Source: Cyclobacteriaceae bacterium (lineage in GTDB: Bacteria > Bacteroidota > Bacteroidia > Cytophagales > Cyclobacteriaceae). Taken from it: a stretch of 40,065 nt of DNA. Position 1 is the stretch's first letter; each line of letters opens with the position of its first letter. The notes under the pieces were generated by a model. It was given only the letters and a program-made list of their open reading frames with translations. It was not told the DNA's origin and did no database searches. The stretch is from contig JAHEGY010000037.1 of NCBI GenBank assembly GCA_024644875.1, positions 1 through 40,065 on the forward strand, written 5' to 3'. The position numbers and the translations under genes were made by a program. Below are positions 1-7,701 of the stretch, one piece after another.

Positions 1-7
1 ATTTTTG

Positions 8-80
8 CACGGGTGGAGAGACTCGAACTCCCAGCCAATGGTTTTGGAGACCACTACTCTACCAATTGAGCTACACCCGT
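8..80 (-). tRNA. tRNA-Trp (CCA anticodon)
   Basis: The minus strand folds into a 73-nt cloverleaf. The 7-bp acceptor pairs ACGGGTG with CACCCGT, the discriminator is G, and the anticodon loop CTCCAAA carries CCA for tryptophan. The 3' CCA is not encoded. It follows tuf on the same strand. In many bacteria tRNA-Trp sits between tuf and secE-nusG-rplK, so secE is expected just beyond the left edge (inference). Confidence 0.95.
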
Positions 81-118
81 CTATCGCCCAAAAGGGCTGC
101 AAAGGTAGTTACTTTTTT

Positions 119-162
119 AAAAAGAAACAAATGCGTTCTGTGATTTTAGAAACGCATTTGTT
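119..162 (-). terminator. Intrinsic terminator after tuf
   Basis: On the minus strand a perfect 12-bp inverted repeat (bases 126-137 with 151-162) encloses a 13-nt loop and is followed by a T-rich stretch (TCTTTTT, 125 down to 119). It starts 18 nt past the tuf stop codon and lies before tRNA-Trp. It would end or attenuate the tuf transcript, so tRNA-Trp and the genes after it may depend on read-through or another promoter. Confidence 0.75.
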
Positions 163-179
163 CTTTTCATTATCTATTG

Positions 180-1367
180 TTATTCAATAATTTCAGTAAC
201 CTGACCTGAACCAACCGTTCTGCCACCTTCACGAATAGCGAACCTCAAACCTTTTTCCATAGCAATGGAGTTAATGAGCTCAACCTCGATGGTAACATTG
301 TCACCTGGCATAACCATTTCAACACCTTCCGGAAGTTTGATCTCTCCAGTAACGTCTGTAGTTCTGAAATAGAACTGCGGTCGGTATTTTGTAAAGAACG
401 GAGTGTGCCGCCCACCTTCTTCTTTTGAGAGCACATAAACCTCAGCTTTGAATTTCAGGTGAGGCTTAACAGAACCCGGCTTACAGATAACCATTCCTCT
501 TCGGATCTCATCCTTGTCGATACCTCTTAAAAGAAGACCAGTATTATCACCCGCTTCTCCCCTGTCAAGGATCTTACGGAACATCTCAACACCTGTTACT
601 ACTGATTTAAGATTTTCTGCTCCCATACCAAGAATATCAACAGCATCACCGGAGTTAATAACGCCACGCTCAATTCTTCCGGTGGCAACAGTACCTCGAC
701 CGGTTATTGAGAAAACGTCTTCAACTGGCATCAAGAAATCCTTGTCAATTAATCTCTCTGGTATCGGAATATATTCATCTACAGCCTCCATCAGTTCCTT
801 GACCTTCTCGACCCACTCAGCTTCACCATTCAGTGCGCCCAGTGCTGATCCCCGGATTATCGGTATATCATCTCCCGGAAATTCATACTCACTCAGGAGT
901 TCCCTGACTTCCATTTCTACAAGATCAAGCAATTCCTCGTCGTCAACAAGGTCTACCTTATTCATAAAAATCACCAATGCTGGCACACCTACCTGTCGTG
1001 CAAGCAAGATGTGTTCTCTTGTTTGCGGCATAGGGCCGTCTGTGGCAGCCACAACAACAATTGCACCATCCATCTGTGCAGCACCAGTTACCATGTTCTT
1101 CACATAGTCGGCGTGACCAGGACAATCAACGTGGGCATAATGCCTGTTGGATGTCTGGTATTCCACGTGTGCCGTGTTAATGGTTATTCCTCTTTCTTTT
1201 TCTTCCGGTGCATTATCAATAGAAGAAAAATCCCGCTCTTCAGCAAGCCCACTCTCTGATAATACTTTCGTTATAGCCGCCGTCAAGGTAGTCTTACCAT
1301 GGTCAACGTGACCTATCGTACCTATGTTCACGTGCGGTTTGGAACGATCAAAGGTTTCTTTAGCCAT
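180..1367 (-). CDS. tuf: Translation elongation factor Tu
   Basis: EF-Tu is the GTPase that delivers aminoacyl-tRNA to the ribosomal A site. The 395-residue product has the normal family length. The P-loop GHVDHGKT is at residues 19-26, followed by the switch II DCPGH motif and the NKVD guanine-specificity motif, then the beta-barrel domains II and III ending in a typical [13 protein letters not shown] tail. No truncation or odd substitution in the GTPase motifs was seen. It lies downstream of tRNA-Tyr, tRNA-Gly and tRNA-Thr on the same strand, a common arrangement for tuf next to the ribosomal rplKAJL-rpoBC region, and is followed by a terminator hairpin and tRNA-Trp. The upstream gap of 275 bp may hold its own promoter or leader. 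Confidence 0.98.
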   Translation of the reverse strand: MAKETFDRSKPHVNIGTIGHVDHGKTTLTAAITKVLSESGLAEERDFSSIDNAPEEKERGITINTAHVEYQTSNRHYAHVDCPGHADYVKNMVTGAAQMDGAIVVVAATDGPMPQTREHILLARQVGVPALVIFMNKVDLVDDEELLDLVEMEVRELLSEYEFPGDDIPIIRGSALGALNGEAEWVEKVKELMEAVDEYIPIPERLIDKDFLMPVEDVFSITGRGTVATGRIERGVINSGDAVDILGMGAENLKSVVTGVEMFRKILDRGEAGDNTGLLLRGIDKDEIRRGMVICKPGSVKPHLKFKAEVYVLSKEEGGRHTPFFTKYRPQFYFRTTDVTGEIKLPEGVEMVMPGDNVTIEVELINSIAMEKGLRFAIREGGRTVGSGQVTEIIE

Positions 1368-1642
1368 GTTTGAAAATTATCTAATTTGGTTACAAAATGA
1401 TTAAAATAAATTCTTTTTTAACTTAAAGGTCAGGTTTATAAATAGTCATATAAAATGATACTAAATCAAACCTGCCTAATCAGCCAATCTATAAAATTAC
1501 TAAAAGATTAACTTCATATCAATTTTTAATAGCAATTCAGGATAATGATAGAATCAAAATACGGCCAGCCAGCAGGCAAACCGGATCTGAGTCAGGATCA
1601 TAATCTTCAAATCTATTAAAGAACAAATTGAACTCTAAATCG
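1368..1642 (-). other. tuf leader / intergenic region
   Basis: This AT-rich stretch between tRNA-Thr and tuf has no credible open reading frame. It has a 7-bp inverted repeat (CAGGTTT at 1431-1437, AAACCTG at 1468-1474) with a 30-nt spacer. It also has one exact minus-strand TAnnTTTG box (TAGATTTG, 1608-1615), but no TTTG at the expected -33 spacing. It may be a tuf-specific promoter and 5' leader, or simply the spacer where the tRNA precursor is cut off. Confidence 0.35.
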
Positions 1643-1714
1643 AGCCAATGACGGGAATTGAACCCGTGACCTCTTCCTTACCAAGGAAGCGCTCTACCCC
1701 TGAGCTACATCGGC
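1643..1714 (-). tRNA. tRNA-Thr (GGT anticodon)
   Basis: A 72-nt minus-strand cloverleaf has acceptor GCCGATG paired with CATTGGC (one G-U), a U discriminator and anticodon loop TTGGTAA, giving GGT (threonine). CCA is not encoded. It lies 11 nt downstream of tRNA-Gly, so both are likely processed from one precursor. Confidence 0.96.
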
Positions 1715-1725
1715 TTAGGGTTTTG

Positions 1726-1798
1726 AGCGGGCGACGAGGCTCGAACCCGCGACCTACAGCTTGGAAGGCTGTCGCTCTACCAACTGAGCTACGCCCGC
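1726..1798 (-). tRNA. tRNA-Gly (TCC anticodon)
   Basis: A 73-nt minus-strand cloverleaf has acceptor GCGGGCG paired with CGCCCGC, a U discriminator, and anticodon stem ACAGC/GCTGT around loop CTTCCAA, giving TCC (glycine). It is the middle gene of the Tyr-Gly-Thr cluster upstream of tuf. Confidence 0.96.
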
Positions 1799-1908
1799 AA
1801 AATATTCAGCAATTTGCCGTCATTACTTTACCCTGTTTGTTAATATTCTTCTTCAAAATAATATTTGAAAGTCATATATTTCAGAACAGTAAATCGTCAA
1901 ATAAACTG

Positions 1909-1991
1909 TGGGGGGAGAAGGATTCGAACCTTCGAAGGCGTACGCCAATGGATTTACAGTCCATCCCAGTTGACCGCTTTGGTATCCCCCC
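1909..1991 (-). tRNA. tRNA-Tyr (GTA anticodon)
   Basis: An 83-nt minus-strand tRNA has acceptor GGGGGGA paired with TCCCCCC, anticodon loop CTGTAAA giving GTA (tyrosine), and the long class II variable arm expected of bacterial tRNA-Tyr. It is the first gene of the tRNA-tuf unit. Confidence 0.96.
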
Positions 1992-2013
1992 AAAATTATG
2001 CTCAATTCAATAC

Positions 2014-2061
2014 TTAAAAAAACGCCCTTTTACAAAATCCAAATTTGGGTTTTGCAAAGGG
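2014..2061 (-). terminator. Terminator-like hairpin at head of tRNA operon
   Basis: On the minus strand, CCCTTTGCAAAACC (from 2061) pairs imperfectly with GGATTTTGTAAAAGGG around an AAATTT loop, and is followed by CG and seven Ts. This is a good intrinsic terminator. It lies about 150 nt past the end of the aminopeptidase gene and 22 nt before tRNA-Tyr. It could end the aminopeptidase transcript. Because the consensus promoter at 2066-2096 would start transcription at about its first base, it could also act as an attenuator of the tRNA operon. Confidence 0.65.
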
Positions 2062-2065
2062 AATG

Positions 2066-2096
2066 CAAAATTATACTCTTTTTTCTTTTAATCAAA
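2066..2096 (-). promoter_or_regulatory. Consensus Bacteroidota promoter of tRNA-Tyr-Gly-Thr-tuf
   Basis: On the minus strand TTTG (2093-2096) is followed by exactly 19 nt and then TAATTTTG (2066-2073). This matches the Bacteroidota housekeeping promoter TTTG-N19-21-TAnnTTTG at every defined base. Transcription would begin near 2059 and read through a hairpin into tRNA-Tyr. It is the best promoter match I found in the window. Confidence 0.7.
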
Positions 2097-2212
2097 TATT
2101 TGGTATAAATAAATTAATTAAAACAATTGAGGTATATTGTTTTAATTTGATACGACTCATTAATATTGCGATTCTACATATAAAACACTGAATACCTGCC
2201 ACTTACTTAAGG

Positions 2213-4750
2213 CTAGAAAAGTGACTGGTATAACTGCTTTAGGTATTCGTCAGGTTCCTGATTCTTGATATCCTCCCTTAATCCATCCACCCCACTAAGA
2301 TCACTTAGTAAACCCAGGGCCTGATAGGCTGCCAGCCGGACATATATTTTGTCATGGTTCCTGGCAAAATCTTCTAATATTACAATGCCTTTCCGTTGTG
2401 TCAATTCGGGAGCATGCATCATGTATTCACCAAAATACTGAAGAAGATACCATAATCCATCACTTTGTGCATAATTCATTTTATCAATAAACCATGAATA
2501 CTTCCCTCTGATAGCTGCATCAATGTAAAAACTGGCCAATGGTATGACAATGTTTATATTATTGTATGTTTCATATTGTGAAGCTAAGCTTTTAAATTCC
2601 TCAGGATCCAGTGAAGAATAGATATATATGGCCGATCCTGCAACCATATATGAGCTGTCATTAAGCGCATTGCGGTATACTTCTATATGATCACCCCCAC
2701 TTAATGAATTTAAGACATGCAGGGCATCTGCCCTGACAAGGGATTTCTCATCTTTTGTGGCCAGGGAGAGCACCTCATCGATCAGCAGGTTTTTATCTTC
2801 CTCAGCCAGATCCTCAACCTTATCAATCGCCATCTGCCTGAAAACCCAGAATTCATCTTTTAAAGCAGCTTTTACTATCAGATTTTTAATACTATCATTG
2901 TTACAATTCAACAATGTGTCCAATGCATCGTGCTTTGATAAAAATTTATCCGTATTAAAATACTGGTAGGTATATTCTTCAAGATTCTTCTTGTGCCGGA
3001 TCTCAGCAAGCAACTTCTGGGAGGCATCGAATAATACCAATTTTGGCCTTTCCCTTACCGGCAATTCAAAGGATTGATATATTTCATCCACTACAACATA
3101 ATAAGATTCAATTCCTCCGCCTGTATAGACATCTATTGTAACAGGCAATCGATATACAGGTGCAATTTCAAGGTCCTGTAACTGAGATACCGATATCGTG
3201 AGCGTGGAATCATTGAATTGTTCTTCAATATTTAAAACAGGGTGCCCTGCAGCAAGGTACCATTGATTAAAAAACCAGTTCAGGTCTTCTCCTGTCACCT
3301 CTTCAAAAACCAGACGCAAGTCGTGGACCTCAACAGATGAGAACTTATGTTTTTTAATATATCTATTCAAAGATTCAAAAAAGGCTTCATCTCCTATGTA
3401 TTCCCTTAGCATGTTAAGGATCAATCCCCCTTTTGCATAAGAATGGTTATCAAAGACATCTTCTTTATCATCATAATAAAACCTTATAAGATCCACCTGC
3501 TTTTCTAATGATTCATCAAGGTATTGCTGGAACTCATCAAGGGCATGCTTATCGGCTTCATAAGCTCCATATTTATATTCATACCATAAGTATTCCGCAT
3601 AATTAGCGAATCCTTCGTTTAAGGTAATATTAGCCCATGATTCACAGGTAACCAGGTCCCCGAACCAATGATGTGCCAATTCATGTGCAATAATTCTTTC
3701 AAAATGATAATCAATGAGTTCCCGGCTGTCAACATTCATATCATCATAAAACACGGAGGCAGTTGTGTTTTCCATAGCGCCAGAAACATAGTCTCTGACA
3801 ACAACCTGAGCGTACTTTGGCCATACATAATCAAAACCATACTTATCTGAAAAGAAAGACAGCATTTCAGGCGTAGCTCCAAATATATTCTTAGAATACT
3901 TTGCATAATCCTTTTCCATATAGTAGCTGACGGGAATATCATTCCATTGATCTTCATAAACTCCAAATTCGCCAACTGCTATCATAAAAAGATATGGCGC
4001 ATGGGGAAGATCCATTTTCCAGTAATCTGTACGTGTACTGTCACCATTGAACTTGGAATAAACCAACTCTCCGTTAGATAGTGTAGTATATTTTTCATGA
4101 ACAGTCAGAAAAACCTCCTGGGTAGTCCTTTCATTTGGAGAATCAATAGTCGGGAACCAGCATGAATTTGCCTCGGTCTCTCCCTGGGTCCATGCCTGTG
4201 TGGGCTTATACTTATCTGAACCATCATGATTAATAAAATACAAGCCCTGGTCAGATTCGATGGCCAGGCTACCTGAGGTTTCCCTTTCCGTTGGTTTAGC
4301 CGTGTATTTTATTTCCAGGAAGATATCCTGATCTCGTTTATAGAGTGTATCAAGATTAATCAATAATTGAAGCCCATCATAAAAATAATTTAAATCACGT
4401 TTACCTGTTCCTTTTATAAGTTTGATGTGGTGTATATCAAAATTTTTTGCATCCAGAATAACTTTATCCTGCGGATTGAAATAAGGTTTCAGCTTTAAAG
4501 TGGCCAGACCATTTAACCTTTGTTTCTCCCAGTCCAGGGAAATTTCCAGTTTCGTATGAAGCAAGTCCATTAAACGAGTCCTGCTCGCCCGGTATAAAGG
4601 GTATTCCAGCGGCCGCTCATCCACAATTTCAATGCTATCGGTTGTATCCACAACTGCATAAGCATTATCCTCAATTGGGGTATTGCTCTGCTTAACCTTA
4701 CATCCGAAAATCAATAACACTAATGATGCTGCAATTACAAAGTAGCGCAT
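2213..4750 (-). CDS. M1 family zinc aminopeptidase, lipoprotein
   Basis: This is probably a periplasmic or surface metallo-aminopeptidase that removes N-terminal residues from peptides. The 845-residue product starts with a lipoprotein signal (hydrophobic stretch then LIFGC). The peptidase shows the substrate-anchoring GAMEN motif at 324-328, the zinc site HELAH at 356-360 with the third ligand E379 exactly 18 residues further, and a likely catalytic tyrosine Y438 in NHSYAKGG. Residues from about 600 onward look alpha-helical and repetitive, like the HEAT-type C-terminal domain of larger M1 enzymes. All catalytic residues are present, so it should be active. It is transcribed alone and divergently from pyrH; a TAACTTTG box (4813-4820) lies upstream. 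The natural substrate cannot be read from sequence. Confidence 0.92.
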   Translation of the reverse strand: MRYFVIAASLVLLIFGCKVKQSNTPIEDNAYAVVDTTDSIEIVDERPLEYPLYRASRTRLMDLLHTKLEISLDWEKQRLNGLATLKLKPYFNPQDKVILDAKNFDIHHIKLIKGTGKRDLNYFYDGLQLLINLDTLYKRDQDIFLEIKYTAKPTERETSGSLAIESDQGLYFINHDGSDKYKPTQAWTQGETEANSCWFPTIDSPNERTTQEVFLTVHEKYTTLSNGELVYSKFNGDSTRTDYWKMDLPHAPYLFMIAVGEFGVYEDQWNDIPVSYYMEKDYAKYSKNIFGATPEMLSFFSDKYGFDYVWPKYAQVVVRDYVSGAMENTTASVFYDDMNVDSRELIDYHFERIIAHELAHHWFGDLVTCESWANITLNEGFANYAEYLWYEYKYGAYEADKHALDEFQQYLDESLEKQVDLIRFYYDDKEDVFDNHSYAKGGLILNMLREYIGDEAFFESLNRYIKKHKFSSVEVHDLRLVFEEVTGEDLNWFFNQWYLAAGHPVLNIEEQFNDSTLTISVSQLQDLEIAPVYRLPVTIDVYTGGGIESYYVVVDEIYQSFELPVRERPKLVLFDASQKLLAEIRHKKNLEEYTYQYFNTDKFLSKHDALDTLLNCNNDSIKNLIVKAALKDEFWVFRQMAIDKVEDLAEEDKNLLIDEVLSLATKDEKSLVRADALHVLNSLSGGDHIEVYRNALNDSSYMVAGSAIYIYSSLDPEEFKSLASQYETYNNINIVIPLASFYIDAAIRGKYSWFIDKMNYAQSDGLWYLLQYFGEYMMHAPELTQRKGIVILEDFARNHDKIYVRLAAYQALGLLSDLSGVDGLREDIKNQEPDEYLKQLYQSLF

Positions 4751-4948
4751 ATGTGTGTTTTTAAAAACAGGTGAAATAGATATTTTATTAAAATTTTTAT
4801 TGCAAAACCATGCAAAGTTAACTTCTAATATTGATTTAGTGGGAATACTATAGGTAATTTCAATGCAGAAAATTTAATCCAATTAGAAATTAGATTTTTT
4901 TAAAGGGCTTGCAATGTTATATTTGTGTAGATATTGAAATATTATGGC
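4751..4948. promoter_or_regulatory. Divergent promoter region, aminopeptidase / pyrH
   Basis: This 198-bp gap separates two divergent genes. It holds TAACTTTG on the minus strand (4813-4820) facing the aminopeptidase and TATATTTG on the plus strand (4918-4925) facing pyrH; both match TAnnTTTG exactly. Neither has a clean TTTG at -33. If the plus box is used, the pyrH leader would be only about 17 nt. Confidence 0.5.
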
Positions 4949-5653
4949 ATGAAGTATAAACGTATATTACTGAAATTGAGTGGTGAAGCGTTAATGGGTG
5001 AACAGAAATTTGGCATTGACCCTCAAAGGCTGGAGCAATATTCCCAGGAAATTAAAAAAGTTAAAGATCTCGGAATTGAAATAGCAATTGTCATTGGCGG
5101 AGGAAATATTTTCAGGGGTATAACTGCAGAGGAAAGTGGTATTGACAGGGTTCAGGGTGATTATATGGGTATGCTGGCTACCGTAATAAATGGAATGGCT
5201 TTACAAAGTGCTCTTGAAAAGGCCGGAATGTTTACCAGATTGATGTCCGGGTTCAAAATCGAACAGGTTTGTGAACAATTCATCCGAAGAAGGGCAATCA
5301 GGCACCTGGAAAAAGGCAGAATTGTAATATTTGGTGCCGGAATAGGAAATCCTTACTTTACCACGGATACAACAGCGAGTTTAAGAGCCGTAGAAATAAT
5401 CGCAGATGTGGTTTTAAAAGGTACACGGGTTGATGGTTTATACACTGCTGATCCTGAGAAGGACCCATCCGCCACACGGTTTTCTAATATATCGTTCCAG
5501 GAAGTTTTTGAGAATGGGTATAAGGTCATGGATATGACAGCTTTCGCACTTTGTCAGGAAAATAACCTGCCAATTATTATATTTGACATGAATAAACCAG
5601 GTAATCTTTTGAAAATTATTGAAGGTGAAAAAGTTGGAACACTGGTTCACTGA
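4949..5653 (+). CDS. pyrH: UMP kinase
   Basis: UMP kinase phosphorylates UMP to UDP in pyrimidine nucleotide synthesis. The protein begins [17 protein letters not shown], the hallmark start of the bacterial amino-acid-kinase-fold enzyme, and continues with the glycine-rich [10 protein letters not shown] loop, the TARGET-site region around [15 protein letters not shown], and a conserved DMTAFALC segment. The ATG at 4949 is preferred over an in-frame TTG at 4934, because family members start at this MKYKR-type residue. It is followed 25 nt later by frr, the usual pyrH-frr pair (often with tsf and rpsB upstream, not seen here). Confidence 0.97.
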   Translation: MKYKRILLKLSGEALMGEQKFGIDPQRLEQYSQEIKKVKDLGIEIAIVIGGGNIFRGITAEESGIDRVQGDYMGMLATVINGMALQSALEKAGMFTRLMSGFKIEQVCEQFIRRRAIRHLEKGRIVIFGAGIGNPYFTTDTTASLRAVEIIADVVLKGTRVDGLYTADPEKDPSATRFSNISFQEVFENGYKVMDMTAFALCQENNLPIIIFDMNKPGNLLKIIEGEKVGTLVH

Positions 5654-5678
5654 TTTTTTATTATAAAGAACAATACAA

Positions 5679-6239
5679 ATGGAAGAAATTGAACTTTACA
5701 TCGACGAGGCCAAAGAGCTAATGGAAAAAGCCATTCAACATGTAAATTATACCTTTGGAAAAATAAGAGCCGGTAAAGCTACTCCAGGAATGCTGGATGG
5801 GATTATGGTTGAATATTATGGCAATCCAACACCATTGAACCAGGTTTCATCCATCAATACTCCTGATGCCAGATCGATTATTATTAAACCCTGGGAAAAG
5901 AATATAATACCGGAAATTGAAAAATCTATTATAAATAGTGACATTGGATTGAATCCCCAAAATGACGGTGAAATTATCAGATTAAATGTTCCCGCTTTAT
6001 CTGAGGAACGAAGACTTCAACTGGTAAAACAGGCAAAGCATGAGGCAGAGCAGGGAAGGATAAGTGTCAGAAACGTGAGGAAAGATACCAATGATCACCT
6101 CAGGAAACTTTTAAAAGAACATGTTTCTGAGGATGCCATCAAAAATGCTGAAATTGATGTTCAGGAACTTACCGATAAATATATCGAGAAAATTGATGAG
6201 TTACTGGGCAATAAGGAAAAGGACATAATGACAGTTTAA
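5679..6239 (+). CDS. frr: Ribosome recycling factor
   Basis: RRF, with EF-G, splits the post-termination ribosome. The 186-residue product has the standard length. It has an N-terminal helix, the domain II segment with GKATPGMLDGIMVEYYG, and the conserved RLNVPALSEERR and VRNVRKDTND stretches of the three-helix bundle. It directly follows pyrH on the same strand and is almost certainly co-transcribed with it. It converges with nadD, with 21 nt between the stop codons and no clear terminator. Confidence 0.98.
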   Translation: MEEIELYIDEAKELMEKAIQHVNYTFGKIRAGKATPGMLDGIMVEYYGNPTPLNQVSSINTPDARSIIIKPWEKNIIPEIEKSIINSDIGLNPQNDGEIIRLNVPALSEERRLQLVKQAKHEAEQGRISVRNVRKDTNDHLRKLLKEHVSEDAIKNAEIDVQELTDKYIEKIDELLGNKEKDIMTV

Positions 6240-6260
6240 TATTTAAAAATCCCCTGTTTA

Positions 6261-6836
6261 TTATATATACAGTTTTCTATCTCTGATAAATTCAGCCACT
6301 TTATCAGGGACGAGGTACTTGATAGATTTTCCCAGTTTTACGTTCCTTCGAATAAAAGATGAGGAAATATCAATTTTAGGGGCATCAACAAAGGTAACAT
6401 TACGATGAGTCTTAAGTTCTGTGTCCTTTGTATGCGGCCTTGGGTAGACTATTAATCCGTAATTATCAAGAATGATCTCATAATTCTTCCACTTTTTAAA
6501 GCTCACCAGATTATCTTCTCCAATTATGATGCGGAAATCATGACCCGGATATCTTTCTTCCATGTGAACGAGTGTGTTTATTGTATAATTTGGTTTTGGG
6601 AGATGGAATTCAATATCAACCGCCTTAAAATTGTGCTGATCCTCAATGGCCCGTTCAACCATATCTATTCGATCAAACTCATGGATGAGTGATTTGCTTT
6701 GCCTTTTATGCGGATTGAGCGGTGAAACGACAAACCAGATTTCATCTACATCGGTATACTCATAGATTGTGTTGGATACGATCAGATGCCCATTATGAAT
6801 AGGATTAAATGAACCAAAAAAAAGTCCTGTTTTCAA
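6261..6836 (-). CDS. nadD: Nicotinate-nucleotide adenylyltransferase
   Basis: NadD transfers AMP to nicotinate mononucleotide to form deamido-NAD in NAD synthesis. The protein starts KTGLFFGSFNPIHNGH, the nucleotidyltransferase H-x-G-H signature, and ends with SSSFIRRNVKLGKSIKYLVP, the ISSTxIR-type motif of the family. At 191 residues it has normal length. Its start codon must be TTG at 6836: the codon just before it is the in-frame TAA stop of gmk (6837-6839), and no ATG lies between that stop and the essential GSFNP motif. Translation therefore probably depends on coupling to gmk. Confidence 0.95.
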   Translation of the reverse strand: MKTGLFFGSFNPIHNGHLIVSNTIYEYTDVDEIWFVVSPLNPHKRQSKSLIHEFDRIDMVERAIEDQHNFKAVDIEFHLPKPNYTINTLVHMEERYPGHDFRIIIGEDNLVSFKKWKNYEIILDNYGLIVYPRPHTKDTELKTHRNVTFVDAPKIDISSSFIRRNVKLGKSIKYLVPDKVAEFIRDRKLYI

Positions 6837-7412
6837 TTAAATCTTTTTTAAGAATTTTTTTACGATCTCTTCTGTTTCCTGTTTAGCGATTTGAAGGACA
6901 TCGTTAGTAATAACCACATCAAAATTTGATTGATATCCCATCTCTGATTCCACCTTTTCAATTCTTTCCTTTAAGCTTTCATTATCTTCAGTACCTCTTG
7001 CTTTCAGTCTCTGCTCCAGTTCAGAAATATCCTGAACTCTTATAAATATTGATAACCCATCCTCTTTAAAATATTTTTTCAATTGAATCGCACCTTTCAC
7101 ATCTACGTCAAATATTATAACCTTCCCATCAGCCCAGATCCTTTCTACTTCTGATTTTAAAGTGCCATATAATGTTCCAGAATAAACTTCTTCCCATTCC
7201 ACAAAATCTCCATTATTTATCCTATCCATCATTTCTTCTTTACTCAGGAAATAATAATCCCGTTTATCAGTTTCTCCCTCCCTACTCTTCCTGGAAGTGG
7301 CTGATATTGAGAATTGTAATTGAGGGATCCTATTCAGTAAATATTTTACTATTGTGGTTTTTCCGGATCCTGACGGTGCGGCAACAATTATTGCTTTCTT
7401 AGCTGACATCAT
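6837..7412 (-). CDS. gmk: Guanylate kinase
   Basis: Guanylate kinase converts GMP to GDP. The 191-residue product has the P-loop APSGSGKTT near the N-terminus, the GMP-binding SATSRKSREGE segment, and the family-typical YGT, DVDVKGA and KARGTE motifs. The start is one of two tandem ATGs (7412 or 7409), both inside the last codons of the upstream anti-sigma gene (14-nt overlap from 7412). Its TAA stop abuts the nadD TTG in the same frame. It sits in a four-gene minus-strand operon with an ECF sigma factor and its anti-sigma factor. Confidence 0.97.
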   Translation of the reverse strand: MMSAKKAIIVAAPSGSGKTTIVKYLLNRIPQLQFSISATSRKSREGETDKRDYYFLSKEEMMDRINNGDFVEWEEVYSGTLYGTLKSEVERIWADGKVIIFDVDVKGAIQLKKYFKEDGLSIFIRVQDISELEQRLKARGTEDNESLKERIEKVESEMGYQSNFDVVITNDVLQIAKQETEEIVKKFLKKI

Positions 7413-7692
7413 CAGAAGGATTTAAGAAAGAGTCCTTCACCCTTTTTTTCAACTCAACGATCAACTCTTCAGGTGCCTCTTTTACCTCCAGTTTTTTTCG
7501 AATAGCTGCCCGGATAGATTGTTCCAGTTTGTAATATTGGGCGCAGTCAAGGCAGTCCCGAACATGTGCATAAAAAAAAGCTTCTTCGTCCTTGTTTGCT
7601 TCACCATCAATAACCAGGTTTATCACATGAATACATTTTTCATGATCGGGACAAGGTTTCTTAACATTTTTCAATTTTTCTCTGCGTGCCAT
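7399..7692 (-). CDS. Zinc-binding anti-sigma factor (ZAS type)
   Basis: This small 97-residue soluble protein has no membrane segment. It contains C20, then H43-x3-C47-x2-C50 (YAHVRDCLDC), the zinc-binding anti-sigma (zf-HC2/ZAS) pattern seen in redox-responsive anti-sigma factors such as RsrA. It starts 9 nt after the ECF sigma factor, its likely partner, and overlaps gmk by 14 nt. The intact Cys/His set suggests it binds zinc and may sense oxidants, but this is inference from the family. A charged tail (EELIVELKKRVKDSF) follows the zinc motif. Confidence 0.82.
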   Translation of the reverse strand: MARREKLKNVKKPCPDHEKCIHVINLVIDGEANKDEEAFFYAHVRDCLDCAQYYKLEQSIRAAIRKKLEVKEAPEELIVELKKRVKDSFLNPSDDVS

Positions 7693-7701
7693 TTTAATAT
7701 T

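Noticed and set aside
86-97. GCCC AAAA GGGC mini-hairpin between tRNA-Trp and the tuf terminator.
   Set aside because: Only 4 bp and no T-run; too weak to call.
514-1107. A long open frame on the plus strand opposite tuf.
   Set aside because: It is fully antisense to the conserved EF-Tu gene and its product is low-complexity, rich in serine; a codon-bias shadow.
1648-2091. An open frame on the plus strand across the tRNA cluster.
   Set aside because: It is translated across the complements of three tRNAs; no protein character.
6843-6849. A AAAAAG heptamer in the frame of gmk just before its stop, the classic -1 ribosomal frameshift sequence.
   Set aside because: A -1 shift would add only about 12 residues and then stop; it does not join gmk to nadD, which is in frame 0. 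Runs of A are common in this AT-rich DNA and no stimulatory hairpin was seen.
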